64,000 bases of DNA from Tritrichomonas musculus (GCA_039105265.1 JAPFFF010000005.1:3085501-3149500); one strand, 5' to 3'. Positions 8,901 to 18,394 are shown, counted from the first letter of the stretch. The notes: generated by a model not told the origin, from the letters alone. Program-made: numbers and translations.

Positions 8901-11093
8901 AATGAAGATGAAAGCGAGCCACTCATCAACATGAGCGAGGAGTCCCTGAAGAAGCCTCCGCAGCAGCCAAGCCCAGACGCCCTTGCCGAGTTCCTCATCG
9001 AGATAGACCAGATTCCATCGCCGCAGAACCAGAAGCGCCAATACGACGATCCTTTCAAGAGCCGCGAAACGAGCATGAACCAGGCTCCTTCATTCCCGCC
9101 CCCAGCGAACGTTGGCTCAGCACCGAAGAGGAAGTCGCGCCAGTTTGAGGACCCGTTTGCAGGCTCAGATGGCAGCAAGAAGAAGGATGATAGAACCACT
9201 CAAAACGAGAAGCCTTCTTCAAGGATGAATCTGATTCAAATTGCGGCAAGTCTTCGCGAGGAGCTCGGAAGTGATGATTACGACTCTTCAGACGACGAGG
9301 CAAAGAAGGCCGCAAAGAAGAAAGCAGCAGCAAAGAAGAAGAAGAAGGCTCAGAAATCAGAAGCTAAAAACTTACAGACAAATCAAACAAACTCTGTCAA
9401 AAATTCACCATTCGCACCAGGCCCAAAGAAAGGCAAGAAGGACGACTACAGCGATTATGATGACAATGAAAATGAAACCGTCAAAAATTCACCTTTCAGG
9501 CCAATTTCTAATAATAACGAGGCTGTCAAAACCGCTGAAAATGCAAATTTCGCTTTCGTAAAGAAACAGAAAGAATACTCATCAGACAGCTACGACGAGG
9601 AGCCTTCACAGGCCAAGAAGAAGAAGAAGAAAGCAGCACAACAACAACAACAAGTAACAAATGCAAATCAATTCGGATCATATAATGAAGGAAACAACAG
9701 AACTCATCAGCAAACAATGAACCCTCCAAAGAAGAATGATCCTTTCAGCCAAATAAATCAAAGTCAAAAACAGAAGCAACAAGATATCGAGCAAAATAAC
9801 ATGAAAAAGGCTGATATCACTCCACAACCACAAGCAGTCCAGCCAAACTCATCACAGAACATAAACCAAGAGGAATTCATCGACCAGCTTCTCGCTTATT
9901 TACCTCAGTCAAAGTCAAAGCAGCAGCCTCAACAGCAACAGGTGCAACAACAACCTATGCAACAGCAGCAAGTGCAGCAGATGCCACAGAGAAAGAAACC
10001 AAACCAGTCTTCTTCAACAGAGGAAGTTCCTCAGGTTCCAAATGCAAAACTTTCACCTTTCTCATCGAATCCCTCATCTGTGTCTCCATTTGGAGATCTA
10101 CCTCAGAAGAAAAAGAAGAAGAGACATCAGAAGCACAAACTCGCTTTCGAAAGCAACGGAAGCTCTGACTCAGAGAGCTACAGCAGCAGCGATGACAACA
10201 CAAGAGCACCACAGCCACAGAACCGTTCTTCTCCCTTCGATGCCCGTCCACAGCAACAACAACAACAACAAAGTTTCCTCTCTTACGATCAAAACAATCA
10301 GTTCATGAACCAGCAACCACCACCACAACAGCAGTTCATGAATCAACCACAGCAATACATGAATCAACAACCACAACAGCAACAACAGTTTATGAATCAA
10401 CCACAACAGCAGCAGTATATGAATCAGCAACAATACATGAATCAGCAGCAGCAGTTTAGGAACCAGCCAGCACAAGGATACATGCCACAACAAAAGCAGC
10501 AGATGCAGCCTCCTCAAAGGCAGCCAGAAGTAAGATCAATCAATGAAGATATCAGTCCACAGTTCTATCACCAAGGACCCAGCCCGAAAGGTGTAGTTAT
10601 TCGTCGTTCGAAGTTCGAAGAAATTGAAGTTGATGACAATGAAGATATGTTTGCAAACACAGACAACAATGCAAATACTGCAGCAAACACAAAGCAACGA
10701 TTCCAGCTTCCAACAGTCCAGCCACAGCAGCAACAGCAAAAGAAAAAGCACCACAAGAAGAGCCATCAATTCGACGAAGGCGAAGGACCAAGTGAAAAGA
10801 GAGGCAATGCTCCTTTCGCACGCAAGAAGAAGACCAATAGTGCCGACGTTACAAATAATATTGACTTGATGCAATTGTCCGTCCAAAACCAGGGAGATCC
10901 TCTCTTTGGAAGTGCTGAAGCGATGTACAGAGGAGATCCTTTCTCTAGTTCGCAGTTGAAATCGACTCAATTTGGTGGATTCCAACAAAAAAATGAATTC
11001 TCTGATGATGAAAGTGGAAATAGGAAGACCCAACATCCTTCAATGAGGCGTGGTGATCCTTTTGGCCAAAATAATGGCAATGATTATCATTAA
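5946..11093 (+). CDS. Cdc48/p97-like AAA protein with a long repetitive charged tail bearing DPF/SPF motifs (1715 aa)
   Basis: Residues about 15-175 resemble the Cdc48/p97 N domain, and a VCLPLQ segment echoes the linker before p97 D1. One AAA module follows: Walker A GKRGSGKS (225-232), Walker B LILFDD (280-285, with Asp where the family has the catalytic Glu), and YGRFGF (337-342), where the first arginine-finger Arg is kept (R339) and the second is Phe. ATP binding is plausible, but hydrolysis is doubtful. From about 458 to 1000 the chain is Glu/Lys/Gln low complexity with about 26-residue repeats. From about 1035 it is disordered, with Lys patches, poly-Gln, and five DPF and five SPF motifs spaced to the C-terminus. 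DPF motifs bind the AP2 alpha appendage in animals and yeast, so an endocytic or other adaptor role is possible but unproven. There is no second AAA domain. Function unknown. Confidence 0.8.
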   Translation: MNTNIDDNNMFFNASNVSLSLNFVGLVNPNRISKLNLYDNSLAIIKGDYDNTVLIKVIPDQGCPINQIRIPESLQLSLQSKVGDPITLAPYESIQYCTALQVEPQFNTNGKNYSKEVSDYFSTDTHPVSIGSFFIITSKDEKLTFKVTNSLPGDRCIASRATKIYQANTTPTISFTYSYPIRFSDLSLERLTYEQIKKYVCLPLQKSSLIQTAKLPTPNGVLIIGKRGSGKSSLLSAIANSLDSPSIYLDFKRLIYLSEKEAIEKLKKCFSFPAGKPSSLILFDDIDSLYEKVRLMPYKRIAAFFIAFVDRLLISQSAVIIATTKSTEKLGSYVTRYGRFGFHIKLGQISPKQISEIIKANTAGFTSFSQNDKDIEFIANNIKSSPYFAYLPPYNSNISQNSSKASSSNLLKNTADEVISPGDVKKFCETAILNLIKEKGSKNNDIGIASVLNSELTMEHFGLQRPPEKTEAEKELEKKAEAKKDNKTNEEEKINKDKTKEEKSNETKSEGPKEESDESKENEKEDNKKSQINNDSIKEKESDDQKVKQFDSNSQKETGSDQTPEEKDQKETTKIESEDHEKTEKQENEEEQEKLAKNQKQDEKLENQKSSNNQDEEEEQEEKPAKKPKKQTQQENNKEQAKSSKKQDEEEEEVEKPAKPEKQVKKQKKQQDDEEEEEQEAPVKTAKKPKKQIQQQKEEEEEQEAPAKPSKKPKKQVQQVQQEEEEEEQEAPAKPDKKPKKQVQQKQQQEEEEEQESPAKLDKKPKKQVQQVQQEEEEEEQEAPAKPDKKPKKQVQQKQQQEEEEEQESPAKLDKKPKKQIQQVQQEEEEEQEAPAKPTKKQKKQVQQDEDEEQEAPTKPVKKPKKQVQQKQQQEEEEEEQEVATKPVKKQVQQEEQEAPAKPVKKPIKQQQHQDDEEEEEEPAKPVKKPKKQVQQLAFEDEPEQAPTKPVRKAKKPMQQLAFEDEPEPISTKASKRAKRQVQPSNEDESEPLINMSEESLKKPPQQPSPDALAEFLIEIDQIPSPQNQKRQYDDPFKSRETSMNQAPSFPPPANVGSAPKRKSRQFEDPFAGSDGSKKKDDRTTQNEKPSSRMNLIQIAASLREELGSDDYDSSDDEAKKAAKKKAAAKKKKKAQKSEAKNLQTNQTNSVKNSPFAPGPKKGKKDDYSDYDDNENETVKNSPFRPISNNNEAVKTAENANFAFVKKQKEYSSDSYDEEPSQAKKKKKKAAQQQQQVTNANQFGSYNEGNNRTHQQTMNPPKKNDPFSQINQSQKQKQQDIEQNNMKKADITPQPQAVQPNSSQNINQEEFIDQLLAYLPQSKSKQQPQQQQVQQQPMQQQQVQQMPQRKKPNQSSSTEEVPQVPNAKLSPFSSNPSSVSPFGDLPQKKKKKRHQKHKLAFESNGSSDSESYSSSDDNTRAPQPQNRSSPFDARPQQQQQQQSFLSYDQNNQFMNQQPPPQQQFMNQPQQYMNQQPQQQQQFMNQPQQQQYMNQQQYMNQQQQFRNQPAQGYMPQQKQQMQPPQRQPEVRSINEDISPQFYHQGPSPKGVVIRRSKFEEIEVDDNEDMFANTDNNANTAANTKQRFQLPTVQPQQQQQKKKHHKKSHQFDEGEGPSEKRGNAPFARKKKTNSADVTNNIDLMQLSVQNQGDPLFGSAEAMYRGDPFSSSQLKSTQFGGFQQKNEFSDDESGNRKTQHPSMRRGDPFGQNNGNDYH
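8085..8396 (+). repeat. 156-bp near-perfect tandem duplication inside the AAA gene
   Basis: Positions 8085-8240 and 8241-8396 are in-frame copies of a 156-bp (52-codon) unit. Each unit is itself two related 26-codon repeats ending in LDKKP or PDKKP. No difference between the two 156-bp copies was noticed by eye, so the duplication is recent or homogenised. More diverged versions of the 26-codon unit lie on both sides (about 7790-8750). This is the usual behaviour of an expandable coding minisatellite. Confidence 0.85.
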
Positions 11094-11478
11094 TATCGTA
11101 TAATTTAATTCAGTGGAATATTTTGTAGAAATAATGATGATTATTTGATCATTATCTTTTTCATTTTTGTTTTATAGTCATTCGTCAAAATTATTGGTTT
11201 GATATTTCATTTATCTTTTTTTTACCTTCCTATCTTTATTTCCTTAATAATAATGATTTTATTTCACAGTGCCTCATTAATGCTTCTAAGAATTTTGAAT
11301 AAAATATGAATTGTGTCTTATAATTCGAAATTTTTTTTTTTCGAATAACAGAAAAAAGGTATATTGAAAGTTCTTTTATTATTTTTATTTTAAGATAAAA
11401 AAATTAATGAATTCACTTTATTTGTTTCCAAAGCTGATTGTTATAATAAATAATTTACATTGATTTATTAAACATTTC
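11094..11478. other. 3' flank of the AAA gene, gene-free
   Basis: AT-rich sequence without a supportable frame. It ends in the left copy of the 8-bp target duplication (AACATTTC, 11471-11478) of the adjoining MITE. Confidence 0.6.
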
Positions 11479-12382
11479 AGAGGTGAGACTGCGAAATTTT
11501 AAATGAACTTTTTTCGGAATAATAATCAACAAAATTAAAAATAAATTAAAAATATAGTATTATGGTGTTGTCACCTTTTCATATCATATACTTTTTTTTA
11601 GATTTAATCAAAAAAAATTGAAATTGTATTGATATTTCAAAATGTCATAATTCATATATTCGTCATTATTTTTTCTTTTCAACCATTAAATTGCATTTGT
11701 ATATAGATTATCTCTATTTTTTAATAAGAAAGCTATTCAATAAATGCGTTTTTGGAGAAAATTCAAAAAAATATTTTTCAATTTAAAGAGAAATTTTCTT
11801 CTATATTAAAGATCAAAGGGATAACTATAGTTTATCTCTTAACTTATCTGGTGCAGGCAAACATATCAAAATATTTTTAAAAATTTTTTTACAATTTTAG
11901 CTAGGATTGAGGTTTAATATTGAATATAATTCTATATACGTTAATGATGTAAACTTCACAAATATACCAATAATTTCATTTGTTTTAATTTTGGTATCAA
12001 CATCACAATAAGTATTTATTTTAATATTTATCAATAATTTACCAAACAAATCATGCTTATAATATGATGATAGTTAGTTAAATCATAAAAAATCAAAATT
12101 TGATTTATAATTCTTAGTCGAAGATTTTAATATTATATTCACATCTATATATTAAATATTGATAATTAAATTATTTATTATTTTGAGTAAATGGAATTTT
12201 TTTATTAAGATAAAATTGAAATTATAATTAGATATAAACAATTCAATTTTAAAAATGGATTTATAGCTAAAAATCTGAAAAAAATATTAGTGAAATTATC
12301 ATAAATAGCATTTAATTCTGCAATAAGATAATATTTATTAATATTATTAAAAAATACCAAAAATTTTCGCAGCCTCACCTCT
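11479..12382. mobile_element. hAT-type MITE (904 bp) with perfect 8-bp target duplication
   Basis: The left end is AGAGGTGAGACTGCGAAATT. The right end, read inward on the other strand, is AGAGGTGAGGCTGCGAAAAT, so there is one mismatch in the first 18 bases. AACATTTC lies immediately outside both ends (11471-11478 and 12383-12390). An 8-bp target duplication with short inverted repeats is the mark of the hAT superfamily. The interior is AT-rich with no coding frame, so the element is non-autonomous. It sits between the AAA gene and the downstream ARM gene and touches neither. Intact ends and a perfect duplication suggest a fairly recent insertion. Confidence 0.85.
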
Positions 12383-12415
12383 AACATTTCATAATAAAAA
12401 AACAAACAAACAAAC

Positions 12416-13858
12416 TTATTGTTCTTCTTCTTCAAAATCGCCATAGTAGACTAGCAATTTTATATATACATTTTGTGCAAAATTCGCAATTTGTTGGTCT
12501 TCATTGCAAATTAATGTCTTTAAGTATTTGAATAATTTAATCATTTCATTAAAATTATCATTTCCAACTTGAATTGATGCTCCTTTCTTCAATGAATTCC
12601 GTAAAATATTGATACATATCAAAATAATTTCTCTTTCTGCAGATGAATCTGCTTGCTCATTTTCAAATGTATCACTTAGGATTTTGAAAAGACCATTTTC
12701 AATGAAAATATTGAGTTCATTTGGTAAACAATAGTAAACACATAAATCAATTAATTGGAGAGCTGATATTTTGAGTTTGTATGATCCTATTTGTGCAATT
12801 TCAAATACTGTAGGCAAAATATGTGTATTTTCAAATATATCAAGAATCTTTCCTTCCATTTTTTTATTTATTTCATTCCGTTGAAATTCAATCAGAGCAA
12901 TGATTAGTTTGATACCAATTCTTTGTAAAAAATCATTATCAGTATTAATTTGTGACTCTGAGATATTAATAATTTCTTTTTTATCAAATTGGGGAATTCC
13001 AGAAATTCCAGCAATTCCTGCAGAAAAAGTGTATACTGTTTCAATCGCTAAATCAGAATCAACAATAAAGTCATTAAAATATTTCATTAAAACAGGACCA
13101 AGAAAAGTCTGAGATTGTGTGCTAACAACAAAACCGTTTCTCAGTGCTTTTAAAGTACTTAAAATAACTTGTTTTTCTCTTGTTTCGAACAAATTTGTGA
13201 CCAGAATAGTACAATCTAAATTAGGATAACTAACATCTGGCTCAAAATTAAATATTGACTTAATAGGTGGATAAAATATACTATAATCACTAATATTGGC
13301 AATAGTGACTTGCAAAATCTGCGATATAATCAGCGAGAATGATTTATCAGATGAGTAACGCGTAATTATATAAAATCCACTTTCTTGGTCAAATTGGAAG
13401 AATGCACTTTTTCCTCCAGATATTAAAGTGTGGTAAATATGATTAAAAGAATTTGGAACTTTTTCAAAAAGAAGCTTCATTATGCCACATTGAATAAGAA
13501 GCTCGGCGTTATTAATTAAAAATTCATCTAAAAGTATAGAAAAATCAGGTTTTTCGTGCTCAAAATAATCAATATAAATTTCAATAAAACGTTGATCAAG
13601 ATTGGGAACATTTTCCGGATAATTCTCTTTTATTTCAGCTAAAATAGATTCACCATTACTCATTTTATTTTGAAAATAGAGCGATAATTTTGGATTGATG
13701 AATGGAATCGCGCTGGCTGTATTTTGTTCTGTATTAATTTGATTTTGCTTTGGGTAATCTTCTAATTTATATAAAAAATCAAGCATTAATTTTTTCAAGG
13801 CTAACAACCTAATATTCTCTGAATTATAAAAAAAGCGATTAAATAGTTCTATCTTCAT
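12416..13858 (-). CDS. ARM/HEAT-repeat-like protein (480 aa)
   Basis: A complete ATG-started frame. The protein is helical throughout, with repeated Leu/Ile/Phe-rich helix pairs, notably from about residue 75 onward, and an acidic C-terminal tail (FEEEEQ). There is no signal peptide, membrane span or enzyme motif. Size and style match the 485-residue protein at 4327-5784. In both, a late segment reads like ALQ...L..., then an aromatic, then NGL/NKL, so they could be distant paralogs; an alignment is needed. A resemblance in length and fold to the proteasome chaperone PSMD5 was considered but is not supported by specific residues. The stop codon lies only about 25 bases from the MITE's right target duplication. 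Function unknown. Confidence 0.72.
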   Translation of the reverse strand: MKIELFNRFFYNSENIRLLALKKLMLDFLYKLEDYPKQNQINTEQNTASAIPFINPKLSLYFQNKMSNGESILAEIKENYPENVPNLDQRFIEIYIDYFEHEKPDFSILLDEFLINNAELLIQCGIMKLLFEKVPNSFNHIYHTLISGGKSAFFQFDQESGFYIITRYSSDKSFSLIISQILQVTIANISDYSIFYPPIKSIFNFEPDVSYPNLDCTILVTNLFETREKQVILSTLKALRNGFVVSTQSQTFLGPVLMKYFNDFIVDSDLAIETVYTFSAGIAGISGIPQFDKKEIINISESQINTDNDFLQRIGIKLIIALIEFQRNEINKKMEGKILDIFENTHILPTVFEIAQIGSYKLKISALQLIDLCVYYCLPNELNIFIENGLFKILSDTFENEQADSSAEREIILICINILRNSLKKGASIQVGNDNFNEMIKLFKYLKTLICNEDQQIANFAQNVYIKLLVYYGDFEEEEQ

Positions 13859-14337
13859 ATTTTTATCAAAAAATAATAAAATTATGCTGCTTAAATATGC
13901 AAAATATATAATATGATATAAAAAAATAAACTATAAATCATAAACATTGTCATTAATTATATTTGATATCTTGTTTTTTAATATGAAATACCCCTACATT
14001 AAAAAAGCATGTTTAAATACAGCATAACATGGATGATATGGTTGACATCTAAATATTGTACTAGTTTTAATATCTGATAAATGTTGATATGTTTTTTTCA
14101 TTAAGCATTCAGTTTCTAAAAAAAAAAATATATTCCAAAAGAAATAGAAAAACTTGTGCTTTGAAAAAAAAAAAACAAGTGGTTTGCCAAAATATTATTC
14201 ATTAGAAAAATTTAGGTATATGCTTTTAAAATAAAAAATTTAAATTAAAATTTAAATTGCTTTTAATTGATTTTGTATAATAATATGCAAATAATAAAAA
14301 AAAAAGAGATAGAAATTTGACAATCTGTGAATTCCAT
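13859..14337. other. gene-free AT-rich spacer
   Basis: Nothing recognised. It has homopolymer A runs near 14118 and 14165 and no initiator next to the downstream ARM gene start. Confidence 0.6.
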
Positions 14338-14604
14338 TTACTTATGTTGGTTTACACGATAAACGTTTTCGAGCAATCCGCGTTCGGTTGCTATACGATT
14401 AAGAGCATTATCTGATTCACCAAGAGTGCGGACATATCCACAGAAAGCGATTGTTTCATATTCGCCTGTTGGTAAACCTTCTTCATTAACTTTTGAAATG
14501 CGGAATTGAACAGAAGCGTGGTCATGTGGGGCAATAAGCCTGTTTGTAGCGTCGCACTTGCGTGGAACTAATTTGTCAACAAGTGTGCCTGATTCGTCTT
14601 GCAT
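14338..14604 (-). CDS. RPS21: 40S ribosomal protein eS21
   Basis: An 88-residue protein close to the usual 82-87 residues of eukaryotic eS21, a surface protein of the small ribosomal subunit with a role in late 18S rRNA maturation. Family residues are plain: the VPRKCDATNRLI opening, DHASVQFRI, the turn ending in FCGYVRTLGESD, and the helix ALNRIATERGLL. The short C-terminal extension (NVYRVNQHK) is the only addition. The ATG at 14604 gives the expected N-terminus, as animal orthologs also start M-Q-x. CAAAAAGT on the coding strand, about 35 bases upstream, resembles a motif found before several other genes here. It is intronless. Confidence 0.95.
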   Translation of the reverse strand: MQDESGTLVDKLVPRKCDATNRLIAPHDHASVQFRISKVNEEGLPTGEYETIAFCGYVRTLGESDNALNRIATERGLLENVYRVNQHK

Positions 14605-14638
14605 TTGATAAAAGGTCGGGCCTCAACCGTTTTGTGAA

Positions 14639-14646
14639 ACTTTTTG
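14639..14646 (-). promoter_or_regulatory. (C/G)AAAAAGT upstream motif of eS21
   Basis: CAAAAAGT on the coding strand, 35 bases before the ATG, followed by TTCACAAA, which could act as an initiator. It matches motifs at a similar distance before the SNARE-like gene, the 91-aa gene and the gene starting at 51233. Confidence 0.35.
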
Positions 14647-15548
14647 AATGATTGATTTTGATGATTCAATTTTCAAAGCAAATTTAAAAAATTGAAAAAT
14701 TTGTCCTCAAAAAAATAAATTTTTAAAAAATAGAACCATCTCCATAAATCCATAATTTTTTGGAGTTATTTTGGAGAAGGATATGAATAAATTAAATTAA
14801 ATCAAATTCTTCTTATAATAATCAAATGCAAATAAAAACATCAAATAATATATGTGTGTATATTAAATCAATGTTGCTTTTTTAAACAAAAACTAAAATA
14901 AAAAACCAAAAAAAAAAAAAAAGAAAAAAGAATAAGTTTATTGACTAAATATTAGGGAAATTTACATACATTTTTTTTGTAATAAATTTTCCACTTTTTG
15001 AATATATTATGAACACGTTTAGAATTCCTTTATGGAAAAAAATTTAGCTTTTTATTGGATTCTGCTTCTCTTTTCACCCATCAATTTGAGTAGAAATGAA
15101 TTTAATCGGTATAAAATAATCAATCTTTCATATTTTTTCACAAAAATAGATAAATTTATTTTCAAAAAGAAATGCAAAAGTAGGTTTACGATATTGATTT
15201 TGTGTAAATCATTGAAAAATCAGATTTAACAAAAAAATCAGAAAGATTAGCATTATACATATTAAAAGATATGCGAGCAAAATATATATCGGAAAAATCA
15301 CTTATTTCAAATTACCAAAATATTTTTTTTTGTTAACTTTTTCCAGACTCTCCGATCAGATTATTCAATTTTTCTGGTAGTTTTCATCTCCTCTTTTTTT
15401 AATAATATTTTGCTAATGAACGCGATTAATATCATTATTATGATTAATTTATATTATATAAATATTTGAAAATAAAAAAAATTTCTTAAATAAATAAAAA
15501 TGAATTTTAAAGTAAGATATAAATAAAACAAAAATGTTATTTAATTTT
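14647..15548. other. gene-free AT-rich spacer
   Basis: No supportable gene. It includes a 14-base A run near 14910 and scattered short inverted AT tracts. Nothing else recognised. Confidence 0.6.
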
Positions 15549-15578
15549 TTGAAAAAGTGACGAAATTTAGTTCATTTT
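15549..15578 (+). promoter_or_regulatory. promoter of the SNARE-like gene: GAAAAAGTGACG box plus initiator
   Basis: GAAAAAGTGACG (15551-15562) is followed by a TCATTTT initiator at 15572-15578. The initiator lies a few bases before the ATG at 15583, which gives a 5' untranslated region of under ten bases, as is usual in trichomonads. Confidence 0.6.
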
Positions 15579-15582
15579 AGTT

Positions 15583-16173
15583 ATGTCTTTCCAAAAAGCC
15601 GGAAATCTTTCATCTCTTGTTGACCAATATGTGAAGGCATATAATGAAATTCAGGCAACAATTACAAAAATTCCCGATGAAAAGACATTAAAACAGATTA
15701 GAACAAATTATAATATCTTAAATACAAATGGAAAGAAAATTGATGATAAATTGGAATCAGGAGAAGATCCAGACACAGAAGCTCTTAAAGAACAATACGA
15801 CCCAGTTGCAATGGGTTTTGAAAGTCAAAAGGCTAGCTGGGAAGCTATCCTTAAAAAGAAAGAGGCTGAATACAAGAAAATCCATGATGAAGAAGCTCAC
15901 AATGCTGCAATGGCCAACCTTTCTGAAGAGCAATTACAAATTCAACAACAAGCCGATGATCTTGATTATATTGGACGTCAAGTTGATGAAATTAAAACAA
16001 TGCAACAAGACTTAAATGAAATTACACATAAAGTTGATGATAAAATCACTGAAGACCATGAAAAAGTTGTTAACATCGACAACCATATCGAAAAAGCCAA
16101 AACTGAAATGGAAGAAGGAAACAAGGATTTGGACCATGCCGAAAAAGATCAAAAGAAATGCAATATTTGCTAA
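15583..16173 (+). CDS. Q-SNARE/syntaxin-like protein with a C-terminal CaaX box (196 aa)
   Basis: The protein is strongly helical. Residues about 125-190 resemble a t-SNARE coiled coil: a VDEIKTMQQDLNEI segment, then a heptad run ending IEKAKTEMEEGNKDLDHAEK, close in spacing to the C-terminal half of syntaxin SNARE motifs. SNAREs drive membrane fusion by four-helix bundling. Two features are odd. At the ionic zero layer, where Q- or R-SNAREs carry Gln or Arg, the best alignment puts Asp (in ITEDHEK). And there is no transmembrane anchor; the protein ends in CNIC, a CaaX-type prenylation signal, as the R-SNARE Ykt6 uses lipid. The N-terminal 110 residues may form the regulatory helices. A non-SNARE coiled-coil protein remains possible. 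Confidence 0.6.
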   Translation: MSFQKAGNLSSLVDQYVKAYNEIQATITKIPDEKTLKQIRTNYNILNTNGKKIDDKLESGEDPDTEALKEQYDPVAMGFESQKASWEAILKKKEAEYKKIHDEEAHNAAMANLSEEQLQIQQQADDLDYIGRQVDEIKTMQQDLNEITHKVDDKITEDHEKVVNIDNHIEKAKTEMEEGNKDLDHAEKDQKKCNIC

Positions 16174-18394
16174 AAAGATTAGCTTAATAAAATTATCTTT
16201 TTTTTATTAATTTTAAAATCCTAGACCAAACTGCAGATGGCAACCTGAATCTTTTGGCTGCCTAAACTTGAGATAAGATCTATGTTTTTGCTACTTAAAG
16301 CCATCACCATAGTTGTAATTGGCAACTTGAGATATTGTTGATAACGAATGGTTGTAAGTGGTAACTCTTTCATTTTTTAAATCATATTTAATTTATAAAA
16401 TCACAGGATATTTATAAATTAAAATTATACTTTTTGAACAAAGTGAGCCTTTGGATGTTTACAAGTGGATTTATATGTCATTCTGTTTTAATCCAAATGT
16501 TAACCATATAAACAAGCCTAGTCTGAAATTTTAATATCTAAATAAACTGGTACGCAAATTTTCGAACTTTATCGTACTATTCAATTCATTGAATTTTAAA
16601 AATAATCAATTCAATATTTGAAATGTACATTCATATTTGAATCGTTCGAAATAACGTATTTTTTCATTTTAAAATAAATCTATCTTAATATATTTTCATT
16701 TTTTAATAAACATATTTAAAAAATAAAAATGTTATATATTTCTTTATATTTTGATCGATCATTTATGTAAAAAGAAAGATCCAAAACATTTTTCTACTCA
16801 ATTAAAAATTTATTATTTTCAGACTATATTCAAAATATAAAATAATATATGAATTAAACAACTTATTATTTTATTAAATTTTCGAAATATTGTTTATTAA
16901 CCGAGATAAATGTATAATATATTAAAAAATGGGAGAAATTTGTTTTTGTTTTTTTCTCTTTGAATCTTGGATATATTTATATGTTTAAGCTTTTTAAAAG
17001 TATTCAATTTAATATAATTTAATTAATTAATTTATTCTAAATTATAGCGATTTAACTTTAAGATATAAACTTATTTTTTTTTGGAAATAATATTCTCAAA
17101 AAGTTAATTTCAAAGTTTATTTAATATTCGAAAACCTCCAAAAAAATGAAGATTTCACTTTAAAAATACATAATATTAAAATATCAATACCAATTATTTT
17201 TAATTTTCATAATTAATGTTGAAAATTTAAGGAAAAAGGACTTTATATAATAATTCATTTCGATGTTTTGAAAAAAATACTCAAAATCCATTTATTTCCA
17301 GACAATTAGAACAACTATTATATTGTTAATTCGTTTTAAATGAGTTTTCAGAAGTTTCAAATAGAATGATTAATTCTAAATTTCTCTGGAAATTTTGTAT
17401 GATATTCCTTTCAATTTTATATTTTAAGATTAAAATATGATTATCTTTAAATATAAATAAATATATAATAATCGTATCGGTGTGATTAAAGATAATCTTA
17501 TATAATTTAACATATCATAATATGATTAAATAAAAAACCTATTAAGTCCCAAAAAGTCCCAGCATATTGAGTCGGGACCCATCTAAATTTTGGTCATTTT
17601 TTTTGGATATTTTCATTATGGTCATGGACATTGGATATTTTATCTATTTTTTTCAAACAAACCTATTCAATTCCACTTTTTGGACATTTTTTTGTAACGT
17701 ACAAAAAAGGTTAGTTTTTATTTATAATATAAATACAAAAATTACGGCTTATTCATTAAATTTTCCCAACAATCTCTTATTTAAATCAATTATGGTAAAT
17801 TAATAAATCATTAGCGCATATCTTAATGCATTTTTAAAAGATTTCATTGAGAATATTTAATATCAGTTTTTAGCAATTCATGTTTTCAAGAGTAGAAAAA
17901 GTTTCAAAAGATGAATCATATTATATTATGCAAAAATCATTCTTCATTTTACATACTTATCATTTAATTTATAGAAATCTAAAATGGTATTATTACAAGA
18001 TCGATTGAATTAATTTTTTTATTAAACATTTTCATATAATAATGATGCATTTAATATTTTATAACTTTTTTTATACAAAAACATGGAAAATGTTTGAAGA
18101 AATTTTTTTTCAATTTCAATAGTTTACGACAAATAAAAAAAAATACTCATAAAACTCCACCTGACGAACAAAACTCTTTCATTAAATATTTTTTATATAA
18201 TATGGAATATAATTAATAAAATATATTAAAATAAAGAATTTTTTAAAATTTTTTTAGTCCCCGTACCTCTTGGTTAATTAAAAATTTTTGACAAATTCTA
18301 TTATAATAGAATAAATAACCTTGAAATAACCTTGAAAAAGTATATATATTTCATCAATTATTTTAAACAAGCTTTATACTCACAAATAATTAAA
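16174..18394. other. 2.2-kb gene-free region with TTTTGGAC-type repeats
   Basis: No supportable gene. Around 17545-17700 there are several loose copies of a (T)nGGAC/GTCCCA motif that also clusters at 32815-33200. A 78-codon frame there starts at TTG and has no family features. Around 16230-16370 the sequence is less AT-rich but matches nothing recognised. The rest is AT-rich with homopolymers. Confidence 0.55.

Noticed and set aside
12205-12444. 79-codon frame at the right end of the hAT-type MITE
   Set aside because: Crosses the MITE end and the 3' end of the ARM gene; spurious.
17567-17803. 78-codon frame in the 16-18 kb region
   Set aside because: Starts at TTG, is Phe-rich, and lies in a TTTTGGAC-type repeat stretch; no family features.
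16546-18270. Possible MITE bounded by GGTACGCAAA near 16546 and CCCCGTACCTCT near 18258
   Set aside because: Only six bases match in the would-be ends and there is no target duplication.
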